Shown here piece after piece: positions 53,404-61,924 of a stretch of DNA of 64,000 nucleotides. The notes under the pieces were generated by a model, which searched no databases, was not told the origin of the DNA, and worked only from the letters and a program-made list of their open reading frames with translations. The stretch lies in the NCBI GenBank assembly GCA_002309075.1, contig DBWP01000015.1, positions 1 to 64,000 on the forward strand, read 5' to 3'. This stretch comes from Candidatus Saccharibacteria bacterium UBA1235 (GTDB lineage: Bacteria; Patescibacteriota; Saccharimonadia; Saccharimonadales; Saccharimonadaceae). The position numbers and the translations under genes were made by a program. Within the stretch, counting starts at the first letter, position 1. Every line of letters begins with the position of its first letter.

Positions 53404-54085
53404 GTTTTTCGTCATCATATTTTGCGCGTTTTTTCGCAATTATTTTTAAAATTTCCTCTTCGTCGCTTCTGCCAGAATCTCGTAAGACTTCCTCAATAAT
53501 ATCTTTTGAGATTCCTTTTTTCAAAAGTTCCATTTTAAGACGCTTCTGGCTCACTCCTTTTTTAACAAACCGATTTTCAACATACCATTCTGCAAACTTA
53601 AAATCATCTATATAGCCATGAGACTTGAGACGTTCTATGATTCTTAATGAAAACTCAGAAACGTCTATCGAGGAGCTTTCGCGACCAACGGGGAGCGAGT
53701 GAAAGCCGGCTCGCCCGTAACGACGGGCCGAGCCAAGCGTCTCCGAGATAGATGTTCTGAGTTTTTTATATAAATAATCGCTGAGTTCTTTTTCACTTCG
53801 CGGCCGCAAGAGAACCCACTCTAATGCTCTTTGGTATAATTTTCCAAATTCTGAAGCTTTTTTGTATTCTAAAAGCTCTTCCTCAGAAATTATTGATCCA
53901 ACTTTTAATTTAAAATCCACAACTTGCGTAAGGTCAAGCGAAAATTCATATTTAGAATTTATGAAAACATTTACCCGATTTGGATTTTTTATTCCCTGCT
54001 TTAAGTTCGTAATTTGAAGCTCCTGAGATTTTTCAAAATCACTAGAGCCTTCCTGAATTTTCTCGCCTAATTTATAAATTTCCAT
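53327..54085 (-). CDS. recX: RecX with a palindromic in-frame insertion
   Basis: The 252-residue regulator limits RecA filament growth. Three-helix RecX repeats are seen: RALEWVLLRPRSEKELSDYLYKK, SLRIIERLKSHGYIDDFKFAEWYVENRFVKKGVSQKRLKMELLKKGI, and EEEILKIIAKKRAKYDDEKLTQYLCRQGFAW. Between the first and second, about 35 residues (RTSISETLGSARRYGRAGFH and on to SSSIDVSEFS) are inserted. They are encoded by an inverted repeat sharing its core with lepA and murB. The N-terminal ~45 residues are a usual extra segment. It overlaps the Nudix gene by 14 bases and lies near recA. Confidence 0.9.
   Translation of the reverse strand: MEIYKLGEKIQEGSSDFEKSQELQITNLKQGIKNPNRVNVFINSKYEFSLDLTQVVDFKLKVGSIISEEELLEYKKASEFGKLYQRALEWVLLRPRSEKELSDYLYKKLRTSISETLGSARRYGRAGFHSLPVGRESSSIDVSEFSLRIIERLKSHGYIDDFKFAEWYVENRFVKKGVSQKRLKMELLKKGISKDIIEEVLRDSGRSDEEEILKIIAKKRAKYDDEKLTQYLCRQGFAWQLASELVRSYEKD
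53650..53765. repeat. Coding palindromic element in recX
   Basis: The outer arms (AAAACTCAGAA..TCTATC..GGAG and inverse) match at 21 of about 25 positions. The plus-strand core reads GGCTCGCCCGTAACG then ACGGGCCGAGCC, almost the lepA core. Upstream of it GCGACCAACGGGGAGC matches GCGACTAACGAGGAGC in the murB copy. The recX frame remains open. Confidence 0.82.
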
Positions 54086-54629
54086 GTTGCAAAAACCATT
54101 CTTTAAGACACTTAAAAGTCAAACTATCTTTTTTAAGCGGCGCTTTTGCATATTTTTCACGAAATTCATCCGTTTCATCAAAAGAAATCCATCTAACTTC
54201 AGAAACTTCTTCATCATTAAAATGGAAATTTTCTTCTTTTCCAGTAAAATCAACCGCATAAACCCACGCGAAACGATTCTTATTAAACGGACGCATCGTC
54301 ACGAAATTCAAATCTTCTTCCGAAATAATTGTCCCAATTTCTTCTCGGGTTTCTCTCACCGCCGCCTGAACCACAGATTCACCTAAATTAACATGTCCAC
54401 CCGCCGAAATGTCATAATCTCCTGGAAAACGATCGACTTTTTCTGAACGCCTTTGCCATAGAAGCTCTAGTTCCCCCTCAGAATTTTTTCGATACAAAAA
54501 CACCACAGCCACCCCAACAATCGCGCTCGAACCACTTTTTTCTGGGTTATCTAAAGCCGAATCCCATGAAGAACCGGGGATTGGTTCCCCATTCGGAGCA
54601 TAAACTTGCCAAGCCTCATCTTTATGCAT
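54072..54629 (-). CDS. Nudix hydrolase
   Basis: The 185-residue protein has a complete Nudix box, GGHVNLGESVVQAAVRETRE followed by EIG, for Mg-dependent hydrolysis of nucleoside-diphosphate compounds. The N-terminal DEAWQVYAPNGEPIPGSSWD and LELLWQRRSEKVDRFPGDYDISAGGH resemble the IPP-isomerase-like/YfcD-type Nudix group. The substrate cannot be read from the sequence. It lies between recA and recX on the same strand (eight bases from recA), so the three may form an operon. Confidence 0.9.
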   Translation of the reverse strand: MHKDEAWQVYAPNGEPIPGSSWDSALDNPEKSGSSAIVGVAVVFLYRKNSEGELELLWQRRSEKVDRFPGDYDISAGGHVNLGESVVQAAVRETREEIGTIISEEDLNFVTMRPFNKNRFAWVYAVDFTGKEENFHFNDEEVSEVRWISFDETDEFREKYAKAPLKKDSLTFKCLKEWFLQHGNL

Positions 54630-54637
54630 ATCAATTT

Positions 54638-55660
54638 CTAGGCTTCCGCCGCCGCTTTCTCGCGGACTTGTTTTTCAATTTCCGCCATTAATTCCGGTTT
54701 TTCTTTAAACAATTTCTTCACAGCCTCACGACCTTGTCCTAAAGTCTCGCCGTTGTATTTAATAAATGCACCCGCCTTATCTAGGATTCCATATTGCACG
54801 CCAAGATCCAAAACATCACCCGTCTTTGAAATGCCTTCGTTATACATAATATCAAATTCCGCCGTTCTAAATGGCGCCGCAATTTTATTTTTTACAACCT
54901 TAATTTTTGTCCTGTTTCCAGAAATATTTTCGCCTTCTTTAATCTGGCCAATTCGGCGAATATCAACTCTTACCGAAGCATAAAACTTCAAGGCGTTACC
55001 GCCTGTTGTGGTTTCTGGATTTCCGAACATCACGCCAATCTTCATGCGAATTTGGTTAATAAAGATTACTGTAGCTTTAGATTTAGAAATAATACCAGTA
55101 AGTTTTCGCATCGCCTGCGACATAAGCCGCGCTTGAAGTCCCATTTGCGCATCACCCATTTCCCCATCAATTTCCGCTTGTGGAACCAACGCCGCAACCG
55201 AGTCAACCACAATCAAATCCACCGCGTTTGACCTAACCAAAGTTTCACAAATTTCGAGCGCTTGTTCGCCGTTATCCGGCTGAGAAATTAACAAATTCGC
55301 TGTATCGACGCCAATTTTCTTCGCATAAGCTGGGTCGAGGGCATGCTCCGCATCAATAAACGCCGCCTGGCCGCCTTGTTTCTGAATTTCTGCAATTGCA
55401 TGAAGCGCCAAAGTTGTCTTACCAGAAGACTCTGGCCCATAAATCTCGATAATGCGCCCCTTCGGGTAACCACCTCCAAGCGCAAGATCTAGCGCTAAAG
55501 AACCAGACGGCAAAAGTTCGACATCCATCTTTGGCGTCTCGCCAAGTTTCATAATCGAACCATCACCAAACTGCTTCGTAATTTGAGCAATCGCAAGCTT
55601 TAGAGCTTCGTTCTTTCCGTCATTTTTATTATCTTCCACCACCGCGTCTTTCTTTGCCAT
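54638..55660 (-). CDS. recA: Recombinase RecA
   Basis: The 340-residue strand-exchange protein has Walker [64 protein letters not shown] (Walker B and loop 1), [35 protein letters not shown] (loop 2), and a short C-terminus. Length is normal. It is the first gene of a recA-nudix-recX unit, with its regulator RecX following, a common pairing. AAAGGTAA lies before the ATG. Confidence 0.97.
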   Translation of the reverse strand: MAKKDAVVEDNKNDGKNEALKLAIAQITKQFGDGSIMKLGETPKMDVELLPSGSLALDLALGGGYPKGRIIEIYGPESSGKTTLALHAIAEIQKQGGQAAFIDAEHALDPAYAKKIGVDTANLLISQPDNGEQALEICETLVRSNAVDLIVVDSVAALVPQAEIDGEMGDAQMGLQARLMSQAMRKLTGIISKSKATVIFINQIRMKIGVMFGNPETTTGGNALKFYASVRVDIRRIGQIKEGENISGNRTKIKVVKNKIAAPFRTAEFDIMYNEGISKTGDVLDLGVQYGILDKAGAFIKYNGETLGQGREAVKKLFKEKPELMAEIEKQVREKAAAEA

Positions 55661-55816
55661 ATAAGTATTACCTTTCTATGATTATTATATAATATTTTTT
55701 GCTTAGAGAATAGAGGCATTTTTTTAATTCTCTGCCCACCTTCTAGCATGGGGCAAATTATTTTTCAACCCCCCACCTTTCTACCCCTGTTCTTAAAAAT
55801 ATGGTATAATGGAAAA

Positions 55817-56908
55817 ATGAAGATTTTGGAAAATGTTTTATTAAAAAATCTTACGACCATGCGGCTCGGTGGCCCTGCAAAATTTGTTATTGAAATTGAA
55901 AAACCTGAAGAAATTAAAGCCGCCCACGAATTTGCGCTTGAGAAAAACTTACCTATTTTTGTTCTCGGCGGCGGCGCTAATACTATCGCAAAAGACGAGG
56001 GTTTTAACGGCGTCATCATCAAAAACGTCATGAAAGGTATCGAGGCTACGGACAGTGTTTTCGCGCAAACATTGCGACTAACGAGGAGCTTGTCGAGCGA
56101 GCCCCGTAACGACGGGCGCGAGCGAGACGGTTTGCGCGAAAATACTTCCGTAATCATTACCGCTCTGGGCGGTACCGAATGGGACGCCGTTGTAGAATTC
56201 GCCTGTAACAAAGGCTTAACCGGTATCGAAGCCCTCTCCAAAATCCCTGGTCTCACTGGAGCTGCCCCTGTTCAAAACATCGGCGCCTATGGCCAAGATA
56301 TCTCCGATACTTTCGTTTCCGCCGAAGTTTACGATTTTAAAGAAAAAACTTTTAAAACCCTAAAAAAGTCCGATTTTGGCTTTTCTTACCGTAAATCTAT
56401 TCTAAATTCCTCCGAAAAAGGTCGCTATTTCGTAATTTCTATTGCTCTGGAGCTAAAAAAAGGCGAAATGAAACGCCCGTTTTATAATTCCATTGAAAAA
56501 TACATCGAAGAAAATAATATTTCTGATTTTAGTCCGCTAAAAATCCGCGAAATTGTCTCTAAAATCCGCGCCGATAAATTACCAGACCCAAAATTCGAAG
56601 CTAGCGCCGGCTCTTTCTTCAAAAATATCTATCTATCCGAAGAAGAGGCAAAGCTCGCCGAAGAAAAGGGTCTCCCTGTTTATCATGGCCACGACGGATA
56701 TAAAATCAATTCCGGCTGGCTCATCGAAAGCGCCGGTTTATCTGGTAAACTTCTTCATGGCTTTCGTGTAAACGAAAAAGCTGCCCTTGTTTTGATTAAC
56801 GAATCTGCTAAAAGTTATGCTGATTTAGCCTCTGCCCGCGCCGAAATTATCACCGCTGTCAAAGAAAAATTCGGCTACACATTAGAACAGGAGCCCGTCG
56901 AACTATGA
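55817..56908 (+). CDS. murB: UDP-N-acetylenolpyruvoylglucosamine reductase with a palindromic insertion
   Basis: The 363-residue flavoenzyme makes UDP-MurNAc for peptidoglycan. It has TTMRLGGPAKFVIEIE, PIFVLGGGANTIAKDEGFNGVIIKN, GIEALSKIPGLTGAAPVQNIGAYGQ, FGFSYRKS, and ASAGSFFKN. Codons 80-110, between KGIEAT and VIITALGG, have no counterpart in usual MurB; they encode FAQTLRLTRSLSSEPRNDGR and onward from a 93-base palindrome, exactly 31 codons. I chose ATG 55817, six bases after TATAAT. An upstream in-frame ATG lies before the promoter. It overlaps folD by four bases. Confidence 0.94.
   Translation: MKILENVLLKNLTTMRLGGPAKFVIEIEKPEEIKAAHEFALEKNLPIFVLGGGANTIAKDEGFNGVIIKNVMKGIEATDSVFAQTLRLTRSLSSEPRNDGRERDGLRENTSVIITALGGTEWDAVVEFACNKGLTGIEALSKIPGLTGAAPVQNIGAYGQDISDTFVSAEVYDFKEKTFKTLKKSDFGFSYRKSILNSSEKGRYFVISIALELKKGEMKRPFYNSIEKYIEENNISDFSPLKIREIVSKIRADKLPDPKFEASAGSFFKNIYLSEEEAKLAEEKGLPVYHGHDGYKINSGWLIESAGLSGKLLHGFRVNEKAALVLINESAKSYADLASARAEIITAVKEKFGYTLEQEPVEL
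56054..56146. repeat. Coding palindromic element in murB
   Basis: Outer arms AGTgTTTTCGCGCAAAC and its inverse match at 16 of 17 positions (13 in a row perfect). The inner core is CCCGTAACGACGGGC, preceded by GCGACTAACGAGGAGC. The 93 bases are in phase with the codons. Confidence 0.85.
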
Positions 56909-57687
56909 AATCTCTGAACGGAAAAGAACTCGCTGATTTTATCAAAGAGCGCCAGGCGCACGAAATCCGAAGCTTAGAAAAACAACCCGTCCTTCTTATT
57001 ATTCGCGACAGCGACGACCCTGTTATTTCTAAATATGTTAACCTAAAAATCCGCTACGGCGAAGATATTGGGGTAAAAGTTATCGATTTTAAAGCCTCCT
57101 CAGCCGCCGAAATCGAAAATCGCATTAAAGAGGCAAATTTAGACCCTGAAATTGACGGAATTATTCTCCAGCTCCCTATTACAGATAAAGATAAAACCGA
57201 CGAACTGACTAGTCTAATCGCCCCAGAGAAAGACGTCGACGGCCTCTCTGGAAACGGCGATTTCGATTCCGCCACCGCAACCGCCATTCTCTGGCTTCTC
57301 GCCGGCTATAATATTAACCTAGAAACGGCAAAAATCGCTATCGTCGGCCGCGGAAAACTTGTCGGCGCCCCTCTCTATAAAATATTTTCCGCCTCAAATT
57401 ACCGCGTCGACCTCTTTCATCGAGGTTCCGATCTGAAAGAATTAGCAAATTACGACGTAATAATCACCGCCACCGGTGTTCCAGGGCTAATTACGAGCGA
57501 CTTTATCCGCCCTGGCACAGTTTTAGTTGACGCCGGCACCGCCTCTGAAAAAGGCATCTTAAAAGGCGACGTATCAGATGAGGTACGCGAGAGAAACGAC
57601 CTCGGCGCCATCACCCCTGCTATTGGCGGCGTTGGCCCCTTAACCGTCTCTTGTCTTTTTGACCACGTTATTATCGCTTCTAAATAA
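56905..57687 (+). CDS. folD: FolD (methylenetetrahydrofolate dehydrogenase/cyclohydrolase)
   Basis: The 260-residue enzyme of one-carbon metabolism oxidises 5,10-methylene-THF and opens the methenyl form. The YXXXK catalytic motif is in ISKYVNLKIRYGEDIG; DGIILQLPITDKDK, EKDVDGLSGNGDF, IVGRGKLVGAPLYKIF and GGVGPLTVSCLFDHV are conserved. It is slightly short (usual 280-300), and KXVDG/PGGVGP signatures are a little altered. It overlaps murB by four bases and has no promoter of its own. Confidence 0.93.
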   Translation: MKSLNGKELADFIKERQAHEIRSLEKQPVLLIIRDSDDPVISKYVNLKIRYGEDIGVKVIDFKASSAAEIENRIKEANLDPEIDGIILQLPITDKDKTDELTSLIAPEKDVDGLSGNGDFDSATATAILWLLAGYNINLETAKIAIVGRGKLVGAPLYKIFSASNYRVDLFHRGSDLKELANYDVIITATGVPGLITSDFIRPGTVLVDAGTASEKGILKGDVSDEVRERNDLGAITPAIGGVGPLTVSCLFDHVIIASK

Positions 57688-57694
57688 CTTATGC

Positions 57695-57723
57695 TTGACT
57701 TTTTTGAGTAAGTGTGCTATAAT
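57695..57723 (+). promoter_or_regulatory. Promoter of the lipoprotein gene
   Basis: TTGACT, 17 bases ending GTGTGC, and TATAAT. It is followed by a 47-base leader with AGGAGG, the same style as the alarmone synthetase promoter. Confidence 0.8.
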
Positions 57724-57770
57724 TAGAGTATATCTTTTAGATCGCACATTAATTCATAGGAGGAAGTATT

Positions 57771-58556
57771 ATGAAGAAGATGTTAGTATTAACTGCTATT
57801 ATTGCAGTCCTGTCAATTATGTTTTGCGGCTGTGGCTCCGCTACAACCGTAGAAGAACCCGTTATTACTGAAGATGAAGTTACTTTCGAAGAGGAAATGG
57901 ATTCTGAACCTGTTATCGAAGAGCCAGCTGTCGATGTCGACTGGCAGACTCTGACATATCAGTGGGAAGACGCTTCCGGCTACACCTTTGAGGCAACTGT
58001 ACGCGTTAGTCCTTGGATCAACACCAAGAACGAAACATACGTAAACGCCGCTTGGGACGAAGTCGGACAGGGTAATTCATTGCCAACTTTCGACCCTAAC
58101 GAACGCGCATACTACAATGGAAAATGTGGTTTTGACGGTATTGATAACCTTACAGATATGTATTACTGCATGGGCGAAGTATCCGTTAAAAACATCACTC
58201 CTGGTTGGGATATCACACCCGATAACCCTATAGCTCCAGAGACCATTTGTTTATCGCCAGTTCAAGAGGCAGACAATCTTTCGACAAGAAACAGTAGAAC
58301 AGTAGCTAAGACCATATACAGTAATGAAATTCAATCCGATTATACTTGGTCTATTATTTCGCCTTGGCTTCATTCTAATGATTGGGGAACAGTACCATTC
58401 GTATTTGCTCATTACGATCGTAAAACCCCTAAGTATCCAAATGGAGAATACTTCAATGAAATGGCAGATAGATTATTCTATATCTCCAACAGCTACACTT
58501 CCAAAGCTAATTCAACGGCCACGGTAAAGCTCAACATCATTGAAGAAGAGAATTAA
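57771..58556 (+). CDS. Secreted lipoprotein, Bacillota-like
   Basis: The 261-residue protein has a lipoprotein signal peptide (MKKMLVLTAIIAVLSIMFCG with a Cys pair near 20-22), then an acidic linker (EEPVITEDEVTFEEEMDSEP) and a domain beginning WQTLTYQWEDASGYTFEATV with many aromatic residues, and ending TVKLNIIEEE. I do not recognise the domain; similar linker-plus-beta lipoproteins are frequent in gut Clostridia. The strong AGGAGG, leader and own terminator contrast with its neighbours and suggest transfer. Confidence 0.75.
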   Translation: MKKMLVLTAIIAVLSIMFCGCGSATTVEEPVITEDEVTFEEEMDSEPVIEEPAVDVDWQTLTYQWEDASGYTFEATVRVSPWINTKNETYVNAAWDEVGQGNSLPTFDPNERAYYNGKCGFDGIDNLTDMYYCMGEVSVKNITPGWDITPDNPIAPETICLSPVQEADNLSTRNSRTVAKTIYSNEIQSDYTWSIISPWLHSNDWGTVPFVFAHYDRKTPKYPNGEYFNEMADRLFYISNSYTSKANSTATVKLNIIEEEN

Positions 58557-58565
58557 GCCCCTCCT

Positions 58566-58594
58566 AAAAACGCCCTGATTACAGGGCGTTTTTT
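58566..58594. terminator. Bidirectional rho-independent terminator
   Basis: AACGCCCTG/CAGGGCGTT with loop ATTA, flanked by A5 and T6, lies between the lipoprotein gene and the convergent VirB6-like gene. Confidence 0.9.
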
Positions 58595-61500
58595 CTATTC
58601 TATTGGCGGTTTTTGCGACCCATCTGGCCCACGAAGATAAAGGCTATTATTATCGAAGTCCTCTCCTACTCCTTCTGGCTTAGGGGCCGTCATCGCTTTA
58701 TACTCCGCTTCTCGCCCAGCCAACTTATAGATATTCTCTGCTTTCGTTGTATCCCATACGCCAGTTTTATCACGATCATTAATCGTCTCATTTGCAAGCC
58801 TCCGGACGCGCTCAAACTCAGCAGAGCCCTTCATCGCCTCGCTATCCATTAATTTCACCAACTCGCTAAGTGATGAGTTCTTCGCGCCTACGAGCTCCTG
58901 ACTATTCGTTATATAGTTACCAAGCGTCGTATTAACGTTAGGCTGATTGCGCCATGCAGAATAATTCGCCTCTGGCCTTACGTCTCCATCTTGATATTCA
59001 TTTTTATACGCCCTGTTATATTGAGCGGCAAATTCAAACCCTAACGGCGCAGAAGTGCGATAAGTCCCGCTGTTTTCGCCCGTCGCGATTTCCTTCATAA
59101 CAGAAGATAGCATCTTGCTGTCATAATTTTTAGCTGCATCTGTTAGATTTTCGCCAATAATATTACCGTCTTTATCCTTAATAAAGCTCTGCCCCGTAAT
59201 TTTATTGCTCAAGAAATCCGCTGCAGTATCCTTTCTACGTCCCGCAATTCTAGCAACAGCCACTGCACCCGATTTATTTCCTTCTTTCATGTATTTTTCA
59301 TACATGTCATAAAGTTTCTTGTTATCTTCACCATTTCTTGTCGCATCGTTAATAAGTGTTATGTAGTCCATCAAGTCGTCTTTTTCGGCGCGTTTTTGTA
59401 AACCAATTGTAGCAGCCTCAAAACCTACTCCGTTCAAGCTTCGCTCTCGGTTTCTCGTATCTTGATTCTTTAGGTACTGCGCCCTAGATCGCGCAATATT
59501 ACGATCCCCGCCCCTTATAAAGCGGCCAAAACTTCCAAGTTCTTTACTTTTACCATTCTCGTCCAATCCAGCGCGAATTCTAGTCCTACGCTCCATTCCG
59601 CGCTCCTGCGCATTTTTATACGCATCTGTATTTCTAATTCTCTTATCAACTCCACCTCTAAGTCTGTCTCCAAATCCAGTAATTTTCGCTCCTAAGTTCC
59701 CCATCGCCGAGAACGACCCTCTCAGCACGGATGGAATGAAGAAGATCGGTACAATACCCACGATCATTGCCGTAAGCGCTTTTACGAAACTGTCGTTAGC
59801 AAAGCCAGAAGACAATAGTAATCTGGAAACATAATTACCCCCACTCACTAATAGCCCACAAATCGGATAAACCAAAAGGAGTCCTTCAAATATCTTCAGC
59901 CATCTATCAAAGAATTTTTTCGTGTTAGGCAACATATAGCAAACGAACGCTAAAGGAGATATTACCGCTAACACTACTACCGCCGCTTCCCTTGCGGCCA
60001 ATAACACAAATAAGAAAAAGATCGCAATAATTACGCCTAGTGCTGAAACTAGAAGAGATAAAACTACCGCCGGGTTAGACCAAAAAACCCACGCAGCCCC
60101 CCCAACTGCAGTCGAGAGCAAAGCGACGCTCATGATTGTTGCACCAACGCCACCACCACCATCATCATTGTTTACGTTAAACACCGAATAATCTATGTCC
60201 ATATTACGACCCAAATTGTCAAACAAACTCTGTATACTATTACCAACGATATTCGAAATATCTACAAATACTAAACAAATATAAAATGATAAATTCACCA
60301 GAATCGCCGCAACAATTAATTTTGGTAATATCTTTTTTATTCCATAATTATCAATACCGGTGCCAGTAAGCTGTGAGAAAATTACCACGAGCAATAATAT
60401 GATAAATACGCCATTAGCGATGGTTTGAAAAACCGCCCAGCCTTCTTCAGCTCCACCTCCACCCTGATCGGTAAATAACGTCGGTTGAATTTCTAAGCTC
60501 GGTTTGACGGAACTATCGTATAATCCTTTTACCGCTCCACTCATCCAATCGAGCAGAGGACATACAATCCATCCTAGCGATGCTACTGCTCCCGAGTTTC
60601 CACAAGTATCTTTTAGACTAGACTGCGGTTTCTTCTCACCCCCTCCGAACGCTGATGGGTCGCTATAATTCAACGCTCCCATAAATTCAATTAACTCATC
60701 CAGACCAGTGATAACTTTCGTCATCGTACGATTATTTCCTTTTTCAAAAACCGTCATTTTTGCCGAATTATTATCCTTAACCTTGCCCGGATCAAGGTTT
60801 GCTTCGCACCAGCCACTATCCCCGCCAAAAACATAGTATTTACCGCCACCCTTCAAGTTAGACGGACGGCTCGCTTGACAATTAGAGCTAACGACCGGGA
60901 TGCCGTTCATTCCATAATTATTACTTAAATACGCAAGATACAAATCATACTTTTCTGCATCACTAACCGCAAAACTATCATAGCTTTCCCCAGTCAAAGC
61001 AGTAATAAAATTCGTCCAATTGTTGTTAACTTTTTTATAAGAAACTTTTTCTGAATTTTCTGCTGTATTATTGCTCTTCTTGATTTCTACTCTTATTGCA
61101 GGCCCCTTATTATTACCTAAGCCACAACTACCAACTTTACCATAAGTACGGTCACTCGAGTCTATCTCTATAATTGAACTCCCATTGCTAAACTTAGGCG
61201 GCTCAGTAAAATCCGTAAACACGCTAGCAAAGCACTCCGAACCTTCCTTCTTTACTGTTATCGAACCCTTACTGGCGATAGTCGAATTTGCTCCATGTCC
61301 AGAAGTAACAGTATACCCATCACCTTTTTCATCATTTATATCAAGTTTCGCATCGGCGCCATAACTGTTACCATTCATACATCCTTCGCCAAGCTTCGTG
61401 CTAGTTGTACCAAGATACACAGTATAGCAATATCCTTCAGACGAAGCGTTGCCAGTATTAATAGTGTACTGCATTGTTCCACGCATAAAATCATTTACAA

Positions 61501-61924
61501 CGCTAACAGGTTGACCACTACTTGGTACGGCCTTACCATAAATATCAAACAAACTTTTCATGCTTCCAGACAAGCCTGATTTAAACACCCACCCGTCTTC
61601 CCCATCGCCCAAGAAAAGTGCATCGCAAGTAGCTATTCGTCCACCTTCTTTGTCAGTTTCAGTAATTTTATTTTGATTATCAGAAATCGAAGGCACATAA
61701 AAACTAGGGTTGCTTTTTCCTATCAATGAGTTAAAACCTGACTTTTTATACCCTTCATAGCTGGTGCCCTTCAAGACTTTCTGATAACAAGACGACACAT
61801 TATTTACTAGCACTTTTTTGAAAACATCCTCTGTCGAGGCAGCAAAAGCGCCATTAGACAACATGAAAATCGGCGCCATTAAAGCCGCAGCCACAACAAA
61901 AATCCACTTAAACGCCTTATTCAT
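58595..61924 (-). CDS. VirB6/TrbL-like polytopic membrane protein
   Basis: The 1109-residue protein has a signal peptide (cleavage near AFA), then ~440 outer residues with several cysteines. A multi-helix core follows (about 490-725), including GVFIILLLVVIFSQLTG, IDNYGIKKILPKLIVAAILVNLSFYIC, IAIFFLFVLLAAREAAVVVLAVISPLAFVCYML and KWIFEGLLLVYPICGLL-type segments as in VirB6/TrbL. The last ~370 residues are charged, cytoplasmic and helical. VirB6-like proteins build the inner-membrane channel of type IV secretion. It overlaps the upstream 269-residue gene by eight bases. No VirB4 ATPase is in the window. Confidence 0.75.
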   Translation of the reverse strand: MNKAFKWIFVVAAALMAPIFMLSNGAFAASTEDVFKKVLVNNVSSCYQKVLKGTSYEGYKKSGFNSLIGKSNPSFYVPSISDNQNKITETDKEGGRIATCDALFLGDGEDGWVFKSGLSGSMKSLFDIYGKAVPSSGQPVSVVNDFMRGTMQYTINTGNASSEGYCYTVYLGTTSTKLGEGCMNGNSYGADAKLDINDEKGDGYTVTSGHGANSTIASKGSITVKKEGSECFASVFTDFTEPPKFSNGSSIIEIDSSDRTYGKVGSCGLGNNKGPAIRVEIKKSNNTAENSEKVSYKKVNNNWTNFITALTGESYDSFAVSDAEKYDLYLAYLSNNYGMNGIPVVSSNCQASRPSNLKGGGKYYVFGGDSGWCEANLDPGKVKDNNSAKMTVFEKGNNRTMTKVITGLDELIEFMGALNYSDPSAFGGGEKKPQSSLKDTCGNSGAVASLGWIVCPLLDWMSGAVKGLYDSSVKPSLEIQPTLFTDQGGGGAEEGWAVFQTIANGVFIILLLVVIFSQLTGTGIDNYGIKKILPKLIVAAILVNLSFYICLVFVDISNIVGNSIQSLFDNLGRNMDIDYSVFNVNNDDGGGGVGATIMSVALLSTAVGGAAWVFWSNPAVVLSLLVSALGVIIAIFFLFVLLAAREAAVVVLAVISPLAFVCYMLPNTKKFFDRWLKIFEGLLLVYPICGLLVSGGNYVSRLLLSSGFANDSFVKALTAMIVGIVPIFFIPSVLRGSFSAMGNLGAKITGFGDRLRGGVDKRIRNTDAYKNAQERGMERRTRIRAGLDENGKSKELGSFGRFIRGGDRNIARSRAQYLKNQDTRNRERSLNGVGFEAATIGLQKRAEKDDLMDYITLINDATRNGEDNKKLYDMYEKYMKEGNKSGAVAVARIAGRRKDTAADFLSNKITGQSFIKDKDGNIIGENLTDAAKNYDSKMLSSVMKEIATGENSGTYRTSAPLGFEFAAQYNRAYKNEYQDGDVRPEANYSAWRNQPNVNTTLGNYITNSQELVGAKNSSLSELVKLMDSEAMKGSAEFERVRRLANETINDRDKTGVWDTTKAENIYKLAGREAEYKAMTAPKPEGVGEDFDNNSLYLRGPDGSQKPPIE

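Noticed and set aside
55765..56256. 163-codon antisense frame opposite murB
   Set aside because: It is opened by the stop-free palindrome in murB and shows no motif; murB on the other strand is unmistakable.
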